A DNA stretch of 64,000 nucleotides from Lactobacillus colini (GTDB lineage: Bacteria > Bacillota > Bacilli > Lactobacillales > Lactobacillaceae): positions 22,646-86,645 of the forward strand of contig NZ_JAGGLU010000009.1 in assembly GCF_017874575.1 (NCBI RefSeq), read 5' to 3'. The notes under the pieces are model-generated. The model saw only the letters and a program-made list of their open reading frames with translations, was not told the origin of the DNA and searched no databases. Made by a program: the position numbers and the translations under genes. Of this stretch, positions 43,636-55,382 are shown piece by piece (positions within the stretch are counted from its first letter, which is position 1; each line of letters begins with the position of its first letter).

Positions 43636-43642
43636 ATAATAA

Positions 43643-44101
43643 ATGAATCAACAACAATTACAAGAATTGGTCGAACAAATATCATTAAAATATTTTGGGC
43701 GACCATTTTTACATCAGGCAAAAATTAATAAACGGATGCGGACAACAGGTGGGCGCTACTTTCTTAGTGACCATCATATTGATATTAATGCGCATTTTTT
43801 GGAAGATAAATATCGTAGTGAACTAGTAGGAATAATTAAGCATGAGCTAACTCATTATCATTTGCACTTGCTAAAAAGAGGCTATCAGCACCGCAATCGT
43901 GACTTTAAGCAACTATTAGCTAAGGTAGGTGGCAGTCGCTACGCTCCTGATATTGGCTTAAGAAGAATCCAGAAGAAAAATTATCTCTATGAGTGTGTCA
44001 ATTGTCATCATCATTATGCGCGAGTACGGAAAGTTAACACTCGTAAATATCGCTGTGGAATATGCGGAGGAAAATTACGTTTGAATAGATTGATGAATTA
44101 A
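43643..44101 (+). CDS. SprT-like zinc metalloprotease-fold protein
   Basis: 152 residues. The zincin motif is HELTH (His67, Glu68, His71), in IIKHELTHYHLHLLKRGYQH. A C-terminal zinc ribbon uses two CxxC pairs (YECVNCHHHYARV and YRCGICGGKL). SprT-family proteins resemble the Spartan protease domain; the bacterial members (YdcK in Bacillus) have no settled substrate. It starts seven bases after the flippase stop, so it may be part of that transcript by read-through. Confidence 0.9.
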   Translation: MNQQQLQELVEQISLKYFGRPFLHQAKINKRMRTTGGRYFLSDHHIDINAHFLEDKYRSELVGIIKHELTHYHLHLLKRGYQHRNRDFKQLLAKVGGSRYAPDIGLRRIQKKNYLYECVNCHHHYARVRKVNTRKYRCGICGGKLRLNRLMN

Positions 44102-44145
44102 TTTTAGAAAGGGTATTTTGCAGATATATCACTTGTTAACCATAA

Positions 44146-44209
44146 GTACTCAATTAATTTCAATTTGAGGTTGACGGAGTATGAAATCTCTGGTATATTA
44201 ATTGAGTAC
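44146..44209 (+). promoter_or_regulatory. tRNA-Leu promoter enclosed by a perfect inverted repeat
   Basis: TTGACG (44171-44176) and TATATT (44194-44199), spaced 17 bases, form the promoter. GTACTCAATTAAT (44146-44158) is the exact reverse complement of ATTAATTGAGTAC (44197-44209); the right arm runs from inside the -10 to the last base before the tRNA. Confidence 0.7.
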
Positions 44210-44294
44210 GCGGGCGTGGCGGAATGGCAGACGCGCAAGACTAAGGATCTTGTGATCGCTTTAGATCGTGGAAGTTCGAGTCTTCTCGCCCGCA
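44210..44294 (+). tRNA. tRNA-Leu (AAG)
   Basis: 85-base class II tRNA. Acceptor GCGGGCG pairs with CGCCCGC; anticodon stem CAAGA/TCTTG encloses CTAAGGA with AAG (to be read as IAG); a long variable arm is TGATCGCTTTAGATCG; the T arm contains GTTCGAGTC. Discriminator A. Confidence 0.95.
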
Positions 44295-44299
44295 CTATT

Positions 44300-44328
44300 A
44301 AGGAAGTCGAGATTCGGCTTCCTTTTTT
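44300..44328 (+). terminator. Terminator of tRNA-Leu
   Basis: AAGGAAGTCGA pairs with TCGGCTTCCTT (one G-T pair), then seven T. Confidence 0.85.
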
Positions 44329-44356
44329 TATAATTAATTTTAGGAAAGTTACAATA

Positions 44357-44965
44357 ATGAACCATAATAAGACTCAACGATTAGCAATAGCTGCAATTTT
44401 TATTGCTATTATTATCATTCAGATTTTTGTTCCTTATGTAGGTTACTTGACGATAATACCGGGCCTGCCAGCAATTACTACTCTGCCGCTAACTTTAGCG
44501 ATAGCGGGTAGTTTATTAGGTCCTAAATTTGGCTTTAGTTTAGGTTTATTTTGGGGTATTTTAAGTATGGTATTGGCATATACCCAACCAAGTAGTATGG
44601 TAAGCTTGATATTATTTCGGAATCCTCTAATTGCCATTTTGCCACGTGCTGGGGCAGGATTAGTAGCAGGCTTGATTGGGATGTTTTCCAAGAATAAAGG
44701 ACAATCAGTAATCTATGTCCTAGCTGGCATATTGGGGGCCTTAACTAATACAATCTTAGTAGTGTGCTTGAGTTCATTAATCTTTATGACTCATCCCGAA
44801 GCACTACTTAATGCATTAGGACAAGCTCACAATAATGGCACGCTAATCTGGATCTTATTAGTAGCATTAGGCACTAACGGAATTTTGGAAGCAATTTTTG
44901 CAGGAATATTTACTCCGATTATTGTCTTACCATTGCAGAAAGTTTTTACTAGAAGAATGCACTAA
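44357..44965 (+). CDS. ECF transporter S component
   Basis: 202 residues from ATG 44357, after TAGGAAAG. Six hydrophobic segments follow (RLAIAAIFIAIIIIQIFVPYV, ITTLPLTLAIAGSLLG, LGLFWGILSMVLAYT, AGAGLVAGLIGMFS, YVLAGILGALTNTILVVCL, GILEAIFAGIFTPIIVLPL), as in vitamin-specific S components that plug into a shared EcfAA'T module. GALTNTIL resembles the conserved region of the pantothenate/folate-like branch, but the substrate is not certain. It overlaps the next gene by one base. Confidence 0.8.
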   Translation: MNHNKTQRLAIAAIFIAIIIIQIFVPYVGYLTIIPGLPAITTLPLTLAIAGSLLGPKFGFSLGLFWGILSMVLAYTQPSSMVSLILFRNPLIAILPRAGAGLVAGLIGMFSKNKGQSVIYVLAGILGALTNTILVVCLSSLIFMTHPEALLNALGQAHNNGTLIWILLVALGTNGILEAIFAGIFTPIIVLPLQKVFTRRMH

Positions 44966-45588
44966 TGACTAGACGTTTTCGCAGAAGAAAGAAAAAATTA
45001 AGATTAAAATCTCTTGGTATAATTATCGCAATTATTTTATTGATTATTGGCTTAGGTTACTACATTAAGAAGATGGCCTATGATAATTATTTACGCCAAG
45101 CACAAACAGAAAAAGAATTTGCCCAGCAAAGCCGGGATAATTTTATTAAGGTAATCGCGCCAATTGCCCAGCGAGAGGATAAGGCTTATGGAATCTTGCC
45201 CAGTATTACAATTGCGCAAGCTTGTTTAGAGAGTAATTATGGCCAAAGCCAACTTGCTAAAAAGTATAATAATTTATTTGGTGTGAAGGGAACTGATCCT
45301 AATAAGACTAAGGTGCTTACTACTAAAGAATATGTCAATGGACAATGGCAGGTAATTAGTGGGCGCTTTCAAGTATATGATACTTATGAAGCATCAATTA
45401 AAGCCCATACTAAGTTATTTATAAATGGGACGACATGGAACCCTAATCAATATCGCCATGTTCTAAATGCTAAAGATTACCGTAGCCAAGCTAAAGCATT
45501 GGAAACAGATGGTTATGCGACTGATCCAGGTTATGCAGAGAAGTTAATTTACGTTATTGAGAAGTATAATTTGAATCAATATGATTAA
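44965..45588 (+). CDS. Membrane-anchored GH73 N-acetylglucosaminidase
   Basis: 207 residues. An N-terminal signal-anchor (LGIIIAIILLIIGLGYYI, residues ~15-33) follows a very basic start (RRFRRRKKKLRLK). The GH73 domain includes PSITIAQACLESNYGQSQLAKKYNNLFGVKG, with catalytic Glu in CLESNYG, and FQVYDTYEASIKAHTKLF. It cuts GlcNAc-MurNAc bonds in peptidoglycan outside the membrane, for growth or separation. Start ATG overlaps the ECF stop (TAATG). Confidence 0.9.
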   Translation: MTRRFRRRKKKLRLKSLGIIIAIILLIIGLGYYIKKMAYDNYLRQAQTEKEFAQQSRDNFIKVIAPIAQREDKAYGILPSITIAQACLESNYGQSQLAKKYNNLFGVKGTDPNKTKVLTTKEYVNGQWQVISGRFQVYDTYEASIKAHTKLFINGTTWNPNQYRHVLNAKDYRSQAKALETDGYATDPGYAEKLIYVIEKYNLNQYD

Positions 45589-45605
45589 AGAGGTGAGGTT
45601 AAATC

Positions 45606-46625
45606 ATGGTATCTTTAGTAAAAATAGTTTTAAATCTTAATACGAATGATTATTATATTGGCTACATAGTTGATCAGAATCAAGAATTTGTAGTATTGCA
45701 ATCAATAGATGCAGATGGAAATTTAGGTGGATTAGAATATATTAAGAATTCAGCAATTAAGACAATTAAACAGGATTCACCTGAGCTTGATTTCTGTAAT
45801 CACTTTAAAGTAAGAGATATTTTTAATTTAAAAAAATTAAATTCATCATTTCTTAGCTTGGATATTGACTCATTTGAATCGTTACTTGCAAAAATTTCAA
45901 CTCATGAACTTATAACTGTTAGTACCAAGAACGGCAATGATTTGACTGGTCATGTTTTAAAAGCAGATAATTTAAAAGTGCTTTTTAAGTTGAATAACCA
46001 AGAATATCCGCTTGTTATTCCAATTGAAGACATTGTGGGCATTAGTATTAATGATATTAAAAACATTTTAGAAAATATCTACCATGAAGCAAGTAGTAAT
46101 CAAGATGACTTAGTAGCATTATATTTAGACTATGAAGATGATGAACGGTTCGGTGAAGCACTAATTGGAGCGGTAGTTTTTCACAATGATGATTATCTAG
46201 TCTTAGAAAGCCTTAATGATATCGGTCAATTAGATTCATATGTGCTTATTAATCGCAATTACATTGTTCATACTGACCAAGATACTGAATTATTAAGTTA
46301 CTATAGCTTTTTGAAAAAGTGGCAAATAAAAAATGGTAGTTTTGACTTTAATAATTTAAGGAGTCAGCTAATACAGTTTGATCAATCTATTAGTATTGAC
46401 AGCTTTTTGCAAAGCAAAATTGGCGACATGGTAACAATTAATGATTATCAGCTGGACAACGTTAATACAGGCAAGATTGTTAAGCTAGAAGATAAGAAGT
46501 TATATCTAAGTAATATTGATGATTTTAGATTAAGTAATAATATTCAGGAATTTAATTATTCAGATCTGGCAAGTGTTGATCTCATTAGTAATGACTTGCT
46601 AAGAATGAAACAATTTTTTAATTAA
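45606..46625 (+). CDS. Unrecognised protein with an internal duplication
   Basis: 339 residues, no signal or membrane helix. The two halves align: YYIGYIVDQNQEFVVLQSID then GNLGGLEYIKNSAIKTIKQD (residues ~17-57) mirror FGEALIGAVVFHNDDYLVLE then LDSYVLINRNYIVHTDQD (~185-228); the later LITVSTKNGNDLTGHVLKAD mirrors MVTINDYQLDNVNTGKIVKL. Each half holds two beta-rich, Sm/SH3-like modules with a helical DIFNLKKLN- or YYSFLKKWQ-type linker. GAGGTGAGG precedes the ATG. It lies 17 bases after the GH73 gene and has its own terminator. Function unknown. Confidence 0.7.
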   Translation: MVSLVKIVLNLNTNDYYIGYIVDQNQEFVVLQSIDADGNLGGLEYIKNSAIKTIKQDSPELDFCNHFKVRDIFNLKKLNSSFLSLDIDSFESLLAKISTHELITVSTKNGNDLTGHVLKADNLKVLFKLNNQEYPLVIPIEDIVGISINDIKNILENIYHEASSNQDDLVALYLDYEDDERFGEALIGAVVFHNDDYLVLESLNDIGQLDSYVLINRNYIVHTDQDTELLSYYSFLKKWQIKNGSFDFNNLRSQLIQFDQSISIDSFLQSKIGDMVTINDYQLDNVNTGKIVKLEDKKLYLSNIDDFRLSNNIQEFNYSDLASVDLISNDLLRMKQFFN

Positions 46626-46636
46626 ACTAAGCGAGT

Positions 46637-46665
46637 AGATACTAGTTAAGTCTAGTATCTTTTTT
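46637..46665 (+). terminator. Terminator after the ECF-GH73 group
   Basis: AGATACTAG pairs perfectly with CTAGTATCT, followed by T. Confidence 0.85.
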
Positions 46666-46720
46666 GTTATAATAGTTAAGTCAATTTGAGCGTTTTTTAT
46701 GTAAAGGTAAAGGAGAAGCA

Positions 46721-48970
46721 ATGAGCGAAGAATCAATTCTTGCAGGATTAAATCCTCAACAACAGAAGGCTGTGCAATGTACTGAAGGACCTCTTTTAGT
46801 AGTTGCAGGAGCTGGTAGTGGTAAGACGTCTGTTCTAACTAGAAGAGTCGCTTATTTAATTGAAGAAAGGGACGTTGCTCCTTGGAACATTTTAGCAATT
46901 ACTTTTACTAATAAGGCAGCTGCTGAGATGCGTGAACGTATTCATCAACTTTTAGGATCGGTGGCTGACAATATTTGGATCTCAACATTCCATGCCTTAT
47001 GTGTGCGTATCTTGCGCCGCGATGCCGATAAGATTGGCTATTCTACTAGCTTTTCAATTGCGGATTCTGCCGAACAATTGACTTTAGTGAAGCGGATTTT
47101 GAAGGACTTGAATATTAATCCGAAGATGTATGACCCACGTGCAATTTTAGGGACGATTTCAAATGCCAAGAATGACTTACTTACTCCAGATGGACTAGAA
47201 ATGCAAGCTGGTAGCCCTTTTGATAAGATCGCAGCTAAGGTCTACAGGGAATATCAACATCGACTTAAGCGCGACCAGATTATGGATTTCGATGATTTGA
47301 TTATGCAGACGCTAGTCTTATTTAAAAAAGATAAAGAAACTTTACACTATTATCAAAATAAATTCCGCTATATCTTAGTTGATGAATACCAGGATACTAA
47401 CGAAGCACAGTATCAACTTTGTCACTTACTTGCCGCTCAGTATAAGAATATCTGTGTGGTAGGGGATGCAGATCAGTCGATTTATGGTTGGCGTGGCGCC
47501 AATATGGAGAACATCATGAACTTTGAAAAAGATTACAAAGATGATGATGTTCATACTATTAAACTTGAACAGAATTACCGCTCGACTGGCCATATTCTTG
47601 ACGCTGCTAACTCTGTAATTAAGAATAATATTAATCGTAAGCCTAAGAAACTATGGACAGATAAGGGCGATGGCGAGAAGGTCAATTACTATCATGCTCA
47701 AAGTGGCAAGGATGAGTCACACTTTATTGTGTCTAAGATTCAAGAAGAGATGAAAAAGGGCAAACGTAAGTATAGTGACTTTGCTATTTTATACCGGACA
47801 AACGCTCAATCACGTGGTGTCGAAGAAATTCTAGTCAAGTCCAACATCCCTTATAAGATTGTGGGTGGCCATAAGTTCTACGACCGTAAAGAAATTAAAG
47901 ATATCCTAGCTTATCTTAAGATTGTCGCAAATCCCTCAGATTCAATGAGTTTAAATAGAATTATCAACGTTCCCAAGCGCGGTCTAGGTCCCACTACAAT
48001 GCAAAAGTTCAACACCTTTGCTAGTCAAAATGAATTTTCTGCGTTAGAAGCATTTAAGAATTTGGCTCTAGCGCCAATTACGGGACGGGCACATAAGACA
48101 CTAAATGAATTTGGAGTTAAGTTAGCAGATACAATCGCCTATGCTAAGGATCATAGTGTAACGGGAGTCACAGAGAAGATCTTAGCTACTTTTGGTTATA
48201 CTGATGCTTTAAAGAATGAGCATACTTTAGAAGCTAATACTCGTTTAGAAAACTTAGATGAATTTTTAACGGTAACTAAGAGTTTCGACGATAGTTATGA
48301 ACCTGAAAGTGAAGACTCTACCCCGCTTGGTGATTTCTTATCAGAAGTAACGCTATTAAGTGATCAAGATGACTTAGAAAATCAAGGCGATGAAGTAGCC
48401 TTGATGACGCTTCATGCAGCTAAGGGACTAGAGTTCCCTGTTGTATTCTTAATTGGGATGGAAGACGGTATCTTCCCATTGTCACGTGCATTAATGGACG
48501 ATAACGAATTAGAGGAAGAACGCCGTCTAGCATATGTGGGTATTACTAGGGCAGAGCAAGAGCTCTACTTAACTAATGCGGTATCAAGAATGATGTATGG
48601 ACGCCCTCAGGTCAATGAACCATCACGCTTTTTAGATGAAATTGATGATAAAGACATTAGTCAAATTAATCCTGCTAGTGGCAATATTATAGCTGCCGGC
48701 AGAGGACTGAAAAAGACGACTGTTCCATTTGCTCGTAAACATGAAAGAGCCAATATAGAGGTATATACTCCTAAAAAGCCTACCGGTGCTGTTGGAGCAG
48801 ATAAGAAGTCCTGGGCAGCTGGTGATCAAGTGGAACACAAGGCCTGGGGACGCGGCTTAGTTAAGAAGGTCAGTGGCACAGGAGAAGATATGGAATTAGA
48901 TATTATCTTTTCTAACAGAGTTGGTGAAAAGCGCCTTTTAGCTGCATTTGCCCCAATTAAAAAGATATAA
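46721..48970 (+). CDS. pcrA: ATP-dependent DNA helicase PcrA (UvrD family)
   Basis: 749 residues, the PcrA length. Walker A is VVAGAGSGKTSVLTRR; Walker B is LVDEYQDTN; GDADQSIYGWRGA, QNYRSTGHIL, EEILVKSNIPYKIVGG, LMTLHAAKGLEFPVVFLIG and RRLAYVGITRAEQELYL give the other SF1 motifs. A C-terminal Tudor-like segment (AWGRGLVKKVSGTG) should contact RNA polymerase or partner proteins. It unwinds DNA 3'-5' in repair and replication restart. It starts the pcrA-ligA-camS-gatCAB run. Confidence 0.97.
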   Translation: MSEESILAGLNPQQQKAVQCTEGPLLVVAGAGSGKTSVLTRRVAYLIEERDVAPWNILAITFTNKAAAEMRERIHQLLGSVADNIWISTFHALCVRILRRDADKIGYSTSFSIADSAEQLTLVKRILKDLNINPKMYDPRAILGTISNAKNDLLTPDGLEMQAGSPFDKIAAKVYREYQHRLKRDQIMDFDDLIMQTLVLFKKDKETLHYYQNKFRYILVDEYQDTNEAQYQLCHLLAAQYKNICVVGDADQSIYGWRGANMENIMNFEKDYKDDDVHTIKLEQNYRSTGHILDAANSVIKNNINRKPKKLWTDKGDGEKVNYYHAQSGKDESHFIVSKIQEEMKKGKRKYSDFAILYRTNAQSRGVEEILVKSNIPYKIVGGHKFYDRKEIKDILAYLKIVANPSDSMSLNRIINVPKRGLGPTTMQKFNTFASQNEFSALEAFKNLALAPITGRAHKTLNEFGVKLADTIAYAKDHSVTGVTEKILATFGYTDALKNEHTLEANTRLENLDEFLTVTKSFDDSYEPESEDSTPLGDFLSEVTLLSDQDDLENQGDEVALMTLHAAKGLEFPVVFLIGMEDGIFPLSRALMDDNELEEERRLAYVGITRAEQELYLTNAVSRMMYGRPQVNEPSRFLDEIDDKDISQINPASGNIIAAGRGLKKTTVPFARKHERANIEVYTPKKPTGAVGADKKSWAAGDQVEHKAWGRGLVKKVSGTGEDMELDIIFSNRVGEKRLLAAFAPIKKI

Positions 48971-49009
48971 TTAAGCTTAAGAGCAATTATTTTAAACAAA
49001 GGGTAATAA

Positions 49010-51019
<2,010 letters not shown>

Positions 51020-51032
51020 GAAGGATCATAAG

Positions 51033-52169
51033 TTGAAAAGAATAATCGCAACAGTGGCATTATTAGCTGCAGCACTAAGTCTAAGTGCATGTGGTAATTT
51101 AAAGAATTCGGACTTAGCTAATAATTCAACTACTTCTACAACTAAGAAAAAAGGCTACCAAACTACTAGTACTGATAAAGACGGCTATAATGTGCTATTG
51201 AAGGACGGACAATATGTAACTAGCCCAATTGAAGGCTTGACAGTAAATACTAGCGACAATAATGTTGATGAAAGAGCATTAGAGTCAGGATTGATGTCAA
51301 TTTCTCACGCTAACTTTTCTACTACTAAGTATGTTTTTCAAGAAGGTCAGAAATTATCTACAACTACAGTAACTGACTGGCTAAACCGTAAGTCTAAAAG
51401 CAATTCTAGTGGTCTTAATCCTCAATCAACTGGAACTAAGAACTATACGCCAATTATTTTAGATCAAATTTTAGAACAAGACTTTTTAGTTAAATCAGGC
51501 AATAGCTATAAAATTTCAGGTATGAGCCTAGGCTTAGCCTTGAATTCAGTTGACTACTACACTAAGGGCAAGAGCAGTACTGAATATCATCAAGATATTT
51601 CGCGGGCAGAACAAAGAAATTTTGGTAAACAGGCAGCTAATAAAATTGTTGCACGTTTACGTAAGCAAAAAGGCTTAAAAAATGTTACATTAGTAATTGG
51701 TTTATTTAGCAAAACCGATAAAGATTCACTTGTTGGTGGTAATTATTTTGCATATGGAATTGCAAATGCAAATAGTAGTAAAATAAATGAGTGGAAAACA
51801 GTCAATAATCGTAGCCAAGTGCTACCAACTGTCGGTAACGATAAGGCAATTAATTCTAGCGACTCATCTGCATTCAATAACTTTAAGACTTCAATTGAGA
51901 ATTACTTCCCTAATATTAGTGGGGTAACTGCAACGGTTTATTATCAAGATGATAAGCTGAGTAAGATGAGTATTAAGGTTACTACTCAATTCTTTGGCTA
52001 TGCTCAAGTAGAGAGCTTTGCTAGTTTAGTAGAGAGTTCAGCTAAGAAATATTTGCCTAATAATGTACCAATTGAAATTGAGATTAGCTCAGTCAATGAA
52101 GTGCAGGCAATAATTGTCAAAAATTCCGCAGATGATAGTTACTACAAGCACGTTTTTGATGGTGAATAG
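51033..52169 (+). CDS. camS: CamS-family sex-pheromone-precursor lipoprotein
   Basis: 378 residues from TTG 51033, seven bases after AGAAGGA; ATG 51012 lies within the end of ligA and has no such site. The lipoprotein signal KRIIATVALLAAALSLSAC places the lipobox cysteine at residue 20. The mature part matches CamS (KKGYQTTSTDKDGYNVLLKD, GYAQVESFASLVESS). In other Firmicutes the signal fragment acts as a pheromone; the protein's own role is unknown. Its position between ligA and gatC is conserved in many Firmicutes. Confidence 0.9.
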   Translation: MKRIIATVALLAAALSLSACGNLKNSDLANNSTTSTTKKKGYQTTSTDKDGYNVLLKDGQYVTSPIEGLTVNTSDNNVDERALESGLMSISHANFSTTKYVFQEGQKLSTTTVTDWLNRKSKSNSSGLNPQSTGTKNYTPIILDQILEQDFLVKSGNSYKISGMSLGLALNSVDYYTKGKSSTEYHQDISRAEQRNFGKQAANKIVARLRKQKGLKNVTLVIGLFSKTDKDSLVGGNYFAYGIANANSSKINEWKTVNNRSQVLPTVGNDKAINSSDSSAFNNFKTSIENYFPNISGVTATVYYQDDKLSKMSIKVTTQFFGYAQVESFASLVESSAKKYLPNNVPIEIEISSVNEVQAIIVKNSADDSYYKHVFDGE

Positions 52170-52182
52170 GAGGCTTTAAATA

Positions 52183-52485
52183 GTGGAGATTACCAAGGAT
52201 ACGATCACTCACGTAGCTAAGCTATCTAGATTAGCATTTAGTGATCAAGAATTAGATAAGTTTACCAAGCAAATGGGCGACATTATCAACATGGCTGATC
52301 AATTAGGCGAAGTTGATACAACTGATGTTCCAGAAACTGTTCAAGTAGTAGACCGTGATACTGTCTTTAGAGAAGACAAGCCTGAACATTGGGAAAGTAA
52401 AGAAGAGTTAATGAAGAATGTTCCTGAAAAGGTAGACGGCTTTATTAAGGTTCCAGTGATTATTGATAAGGATGATAATGCCTAA
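52183..52485 (+). CDS. gatC: Aspartyl/glutamyl-tRNA amidotransferase subunit C
   Basis: 100 residues from GTG 52183 after AGGAGGC. The pattern [48 protein letters not shown] and the terminal [12 protein letters not shown] is typical. GatC wraps around GatA and stabilises the GatCAB complex. It overlaps gatA by one base. Confidence 0.96.
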   Translation: MEITKDTITHVAKLSRLAFSDQELDKFTKQMGDIINMADQLGEVDTTDVPETVQVVDRDTVFREDKPEHWESKEELMKNVPEKVDGFIKVPVIIDKDDNA

Positions 52486-53924
52486 TGAATTACTTAAATG
52501 AAAATATCGAATCATTACACAAAAAATTAAAAAATGGCGACATTACTGCGGAAGAATTAACGCAAGATACTTTAAAAAATATCAAAGAATTAGAGCCTAA
52601 GCTTAATGCGATGATTACTGTAGTAGATGATGCTAAGCCTGCTGAAGATTTAGATCTATCTAATGAATTAGCTGGTATCCCAATTGCTATTAAGGACAAC
52701 ATTATCACTAATGGCATTAGAACTACTGCTGCCAGCCATATTCTTGATAACTATATGCCTGTGTATGATGCAACTGTAATTTCTAAACTAAAAAAAGCAC
52801 AAATGACTATTGTATCTAAGGCTAACATGGACGAATTCGCAATGGGCTCATCCAGTGAAACATCATACTTTGGTACTCCTAAGAATCCTTGGGACTTAAC
52901 TAAGGTAACTGGTGGATCATCAGGTGGTTCTGCTGCAGCTGTTGCTGGTGGTGAAGTTGTAGCAGCACTTGGTTCTGATACTGGTGGTTCTGTAAGACAG
53001 CCTGCAGCTTTTAATGGTATCTTTGGTATTAAGCCAACTTATGGTCGAGTATCTCGTTGGGGCTTAATTGCATTTTCATCATCACTTGACCAAATCGGTG
53101 TGATGACTAAGCGAGTTGCTGATTCTGCTAAGATCTTAAATGTTATTGCTGGTGCAGATGACCATGATTCAACTGTATCAACTCGCCAGGTACCTGATTT
53201 TACTAAGGCATTAGGTAAAGATGTCAAGAGCCTTCGTGTAGCTGTTCCCGAAGAATACTTCGGTGAAGGTGTTGAACAAGAGGTTAAGGACTTAATCAAT
53301 GAACAAATTAAGGTTCTTGAAGATAATGGCGCAATTATTAATAAGGTAAGTCTGCCACATACTAAGTACGTTGTGCCAGATTACTACATTATTGCTTCTA
53401 GTGAAGCATCATCTAACTTGCAACGTTATGATGGAATTCGTTACGGTTATAGAGCAAAGGATACCAAGAACTTACTTGATGTTTATGTGAAGTCAAGAAG
53501 CGAAGGCTTTGGTGATGAGGTTAAGCGTCGTATTATGCTTGGATCATTTGCCCTCTCTGCAGGTTCTTATGACCGCTTCTTCAGACAAGCAGCTAAAGTT
53601 AGAACTTTAATTGCTCGTGACTTTGAGAAGATCTTTGAAGACAATGATGTTATTGTTGGACCAACAACTCCAACTACTGCATTTAAGATTGGCTCTTCTA
53701 TTCAAGATCCACTTAAGATGTACGCAAATGATATCTTAACTATTTCAGCTAATATGGCTGGTATTCCTGCTGCGAGTGTGCCAGCTGGTCTTGTAGATGG
53801 TATGCCTGTTGGTTTCCAAATTATGGCTAAGCGTTTTGATGAAGAGAGCATCTTCCAAGTAGCTGACTTTATTGAACGCAATAACAAATTCTATGAAAAG
53901 AAACCAACTGGATTGGAGGATTAA
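52485..53924 (+). CDS. gatA: Glutamyl-tRNA(Gln) amidotransferase subunit A
   Basis: 479 residues of the amidase-signature family. Catalytic triad: Lys in [11 protein letters not shown], cis-Ser in [14 protein letters not shown], and nucleophile Ser in [14 protein letters not shown]. It releases ammonia from glutamine for transamidation of Glu-tRNA-Gln. Lactobacilli commonly lack glutaminyl-tRNA synthetase, so this would be essential; the two tRNA-Gln genes in this window would be its substrates. Confidence 0.98.
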   Translation: MNYLNENIESLHKKLKNGDITAEELTQDTLKNIKELEPKLNAMITVVDDAKPAEDLDLSNELAGIPIAIKDNIITNGIRTTAASHILDNYMPVYDATVISKLKKAQMTIVSKANMDEFAMGSSSETSYFGTPKNPWDLTKVTGGSSGGSAAAVAGGEVVAALGSDTGGSVRQPAAFNGIFGIKPTYGRVSRWGLIAFSSSLDQIGVMTKRVADSAKILNVIAGADDHDSTVSTRQVPDFTKALGKDVKSLRVAVPEEYFGEGVEQEVKDLINEQIKVLEDNGAIINKVSLPHTKYVVPDYYIIASSEASSNLQRYDGIRYGYRAKDTKNLLDVYVKSRSEGFGDEVKRRIMLGSFALSAGSYDRFFRQAAKVRTLIARDFEKIFEDNDVIVGPTTPTTAFKIGSSIQDPLKMYANDILTISANMAGIPAASVPAGLVDGMPVGFQIMAKRFDEESIFQVADFIERNNKFYEKKPTGLED

Positions 53925-53927
53925 TTA

Positions 53928-55358
53928 ATGAATTTTAAATCGACTATCGGACTTGAAGTCCACTTCGAATTAAAGACCAAGAGTAAGATTTTCTCTCCAT
54001 CACCAGTAAGTTACGGTGCGCCTGCTAATACCGAAACTAACGTGATTGATTGGGCCATGCCTGGTGTCTTGCCAATGGTTAACAAGGATGTTTATCGCTT
54101 AGGGATTATGGTAGCTCTAGCAACTCATGCTCATATCTTGCCAACTACTCACTTTGATCGTAAGAATTACTACTACCCAGATAATCCTAAGGCTTACCAG
54201 ATTACTCAATTCTTTCAACCTTTAGCACGTGATGGCTATATTGAAGTTGAAGTTCATGGTAAGAAGAAGCGGATTGGTATCCATGAAATGCATATTGAAG
54301 AAGATGCTGGTAAGAACACTCACGGTGCCAACGGCTATTCTTATGTTGACTTAAATCGTCAGGGTGTTCCACTTCTTGAAGTGGTATCTGAACCAGATAT
54401 GGAGGATCCTGAAGAAGCTTACGCTTACTTAACTAAACTTCGCCAAATTGTACAATTCACTGGTGCTTCTGACGTTAAGATGGAAGAAGGTTCTATGCGT
54501 GTAGATACTAACATTTCCATCCGTCCAGCAGGTCAAAAAGAACTTGGTACTAAGGTCGAAATGAAGAACTTGAACTCATTTGACCACGTAAGACGTTCTC
54601 TAGCTTATGAAGAACAGCGTCAACAACAAGTCTTGCTATCTGGTGGTAAGGTACAATTATCAACTCGTCGTTTTGATGAAGCTACTGGTAAGACTGTTTT
54701 AGAGCGTGTCAAGGAAGGTGACGCAGATTACCGTTACTTCCCTGAACCAGATATTGCTCCAGATCACATTAGTCAAGAGTGGATTGATGAAATTGCTGCC
54801 ACCCTTCCTGAATCACCATTTGACCGTCGTAAGCGTTATGTCGACGAGTATGGTATCAAGGAATACGATGCAGATGTTATTTTGCAAACTAAAGAATCAA
54901 GTGACTTCTATGATGAAACTGTAAAGGCTGGTGCAGACGCTAAGCTAGCTGCCAACTGGTTGAATACCCAGATTAATGGTTACTTAAATGAAAAGCAAGT
55001 TGATATTACTGATATTAAGTTGACACCTGCACATTTAGCCGAAATCATTAAAATGATCAAAGATGGTACCATTTCTTCTAAGATTGCTAAGAAAGTCTTC
55101 CAAGAAAGTATTGAAAATGGTACTGATCCTAAGAAGTATGTTGAAGATAAGGGTATGGTTCAATTATCTGATGTTTCTGTTTTAGGACCTATGGTTACTA
55201 AGATCGTTGATGATAATCCTCAATCTGTTGAAGACTTTAAGAATGGTAAGGACAGAGCTATCGGCTTTTTAGTTGGTCAAATTATGAAAGAGACTCGTGG
55301 TAAAGCTAACCCTAAAGTTGTTAACCAATTATTAAATAAAGAGTTACAAAATCGTTAA
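53928..55358 (+). CDS. gatB: Aspartyl/glutamyl-tRNA amidotransferase subunit B
   Basis: 476 residues. Cradle domain: [70 protein letters not shown] and [13 protein letters not shown]. The C-terminal YqeY tail domain (~325-476) binds tRNA. It activates and amidates Glu-tRNA-Gln using ammonia channelled from GatA. AGGAGG directly before ATG 53928 overlaps the gatA end. Confidence 0.98.
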   Translation: MNFKSTIGLEVHFELKTKSKIFSPSPVSYGAPANTETNVIDWAMPGVLPMVNKDVYRLGIMVALATHAHILPTTHFDRKNYYYPDNPKAYQITQFFQPLARDGYIEVEVHGKKKRIGIHEMHIEEDAGKNTHGANGYSYVDLNRQGVPLLEVVSEPDMEDPEEAYAYLTKLRQIVQFTGASDVKMEEGSMRVDTNISIRPAGQKELGTKVEMKNLNSFDHVRRSLAYEEQRQQQVLLSGGKVQLSTRRFDEATGKTVLERVKEGDADYRYFPEPDIAPDHISQEWIDEIAATLPESPFDRRKRYVDEYGIKEYDADVILQTKESSDFYDETVKAGADAKLAANWLNTQINGYLNEKQVDITDIKLTPAHLAEIIKMIKDGTISSKIAKKVFQESIENGTDPKKYVEDKGMVQLSDVSVLGPMVTKIVDDNPQSVEDFKNGKDRAIGFLVGQIMKETRGKANPKVVNQLLNKELQNR

Positions 55359-55382
55359 TCACAAGCGAAAGGTGATAAGGCA

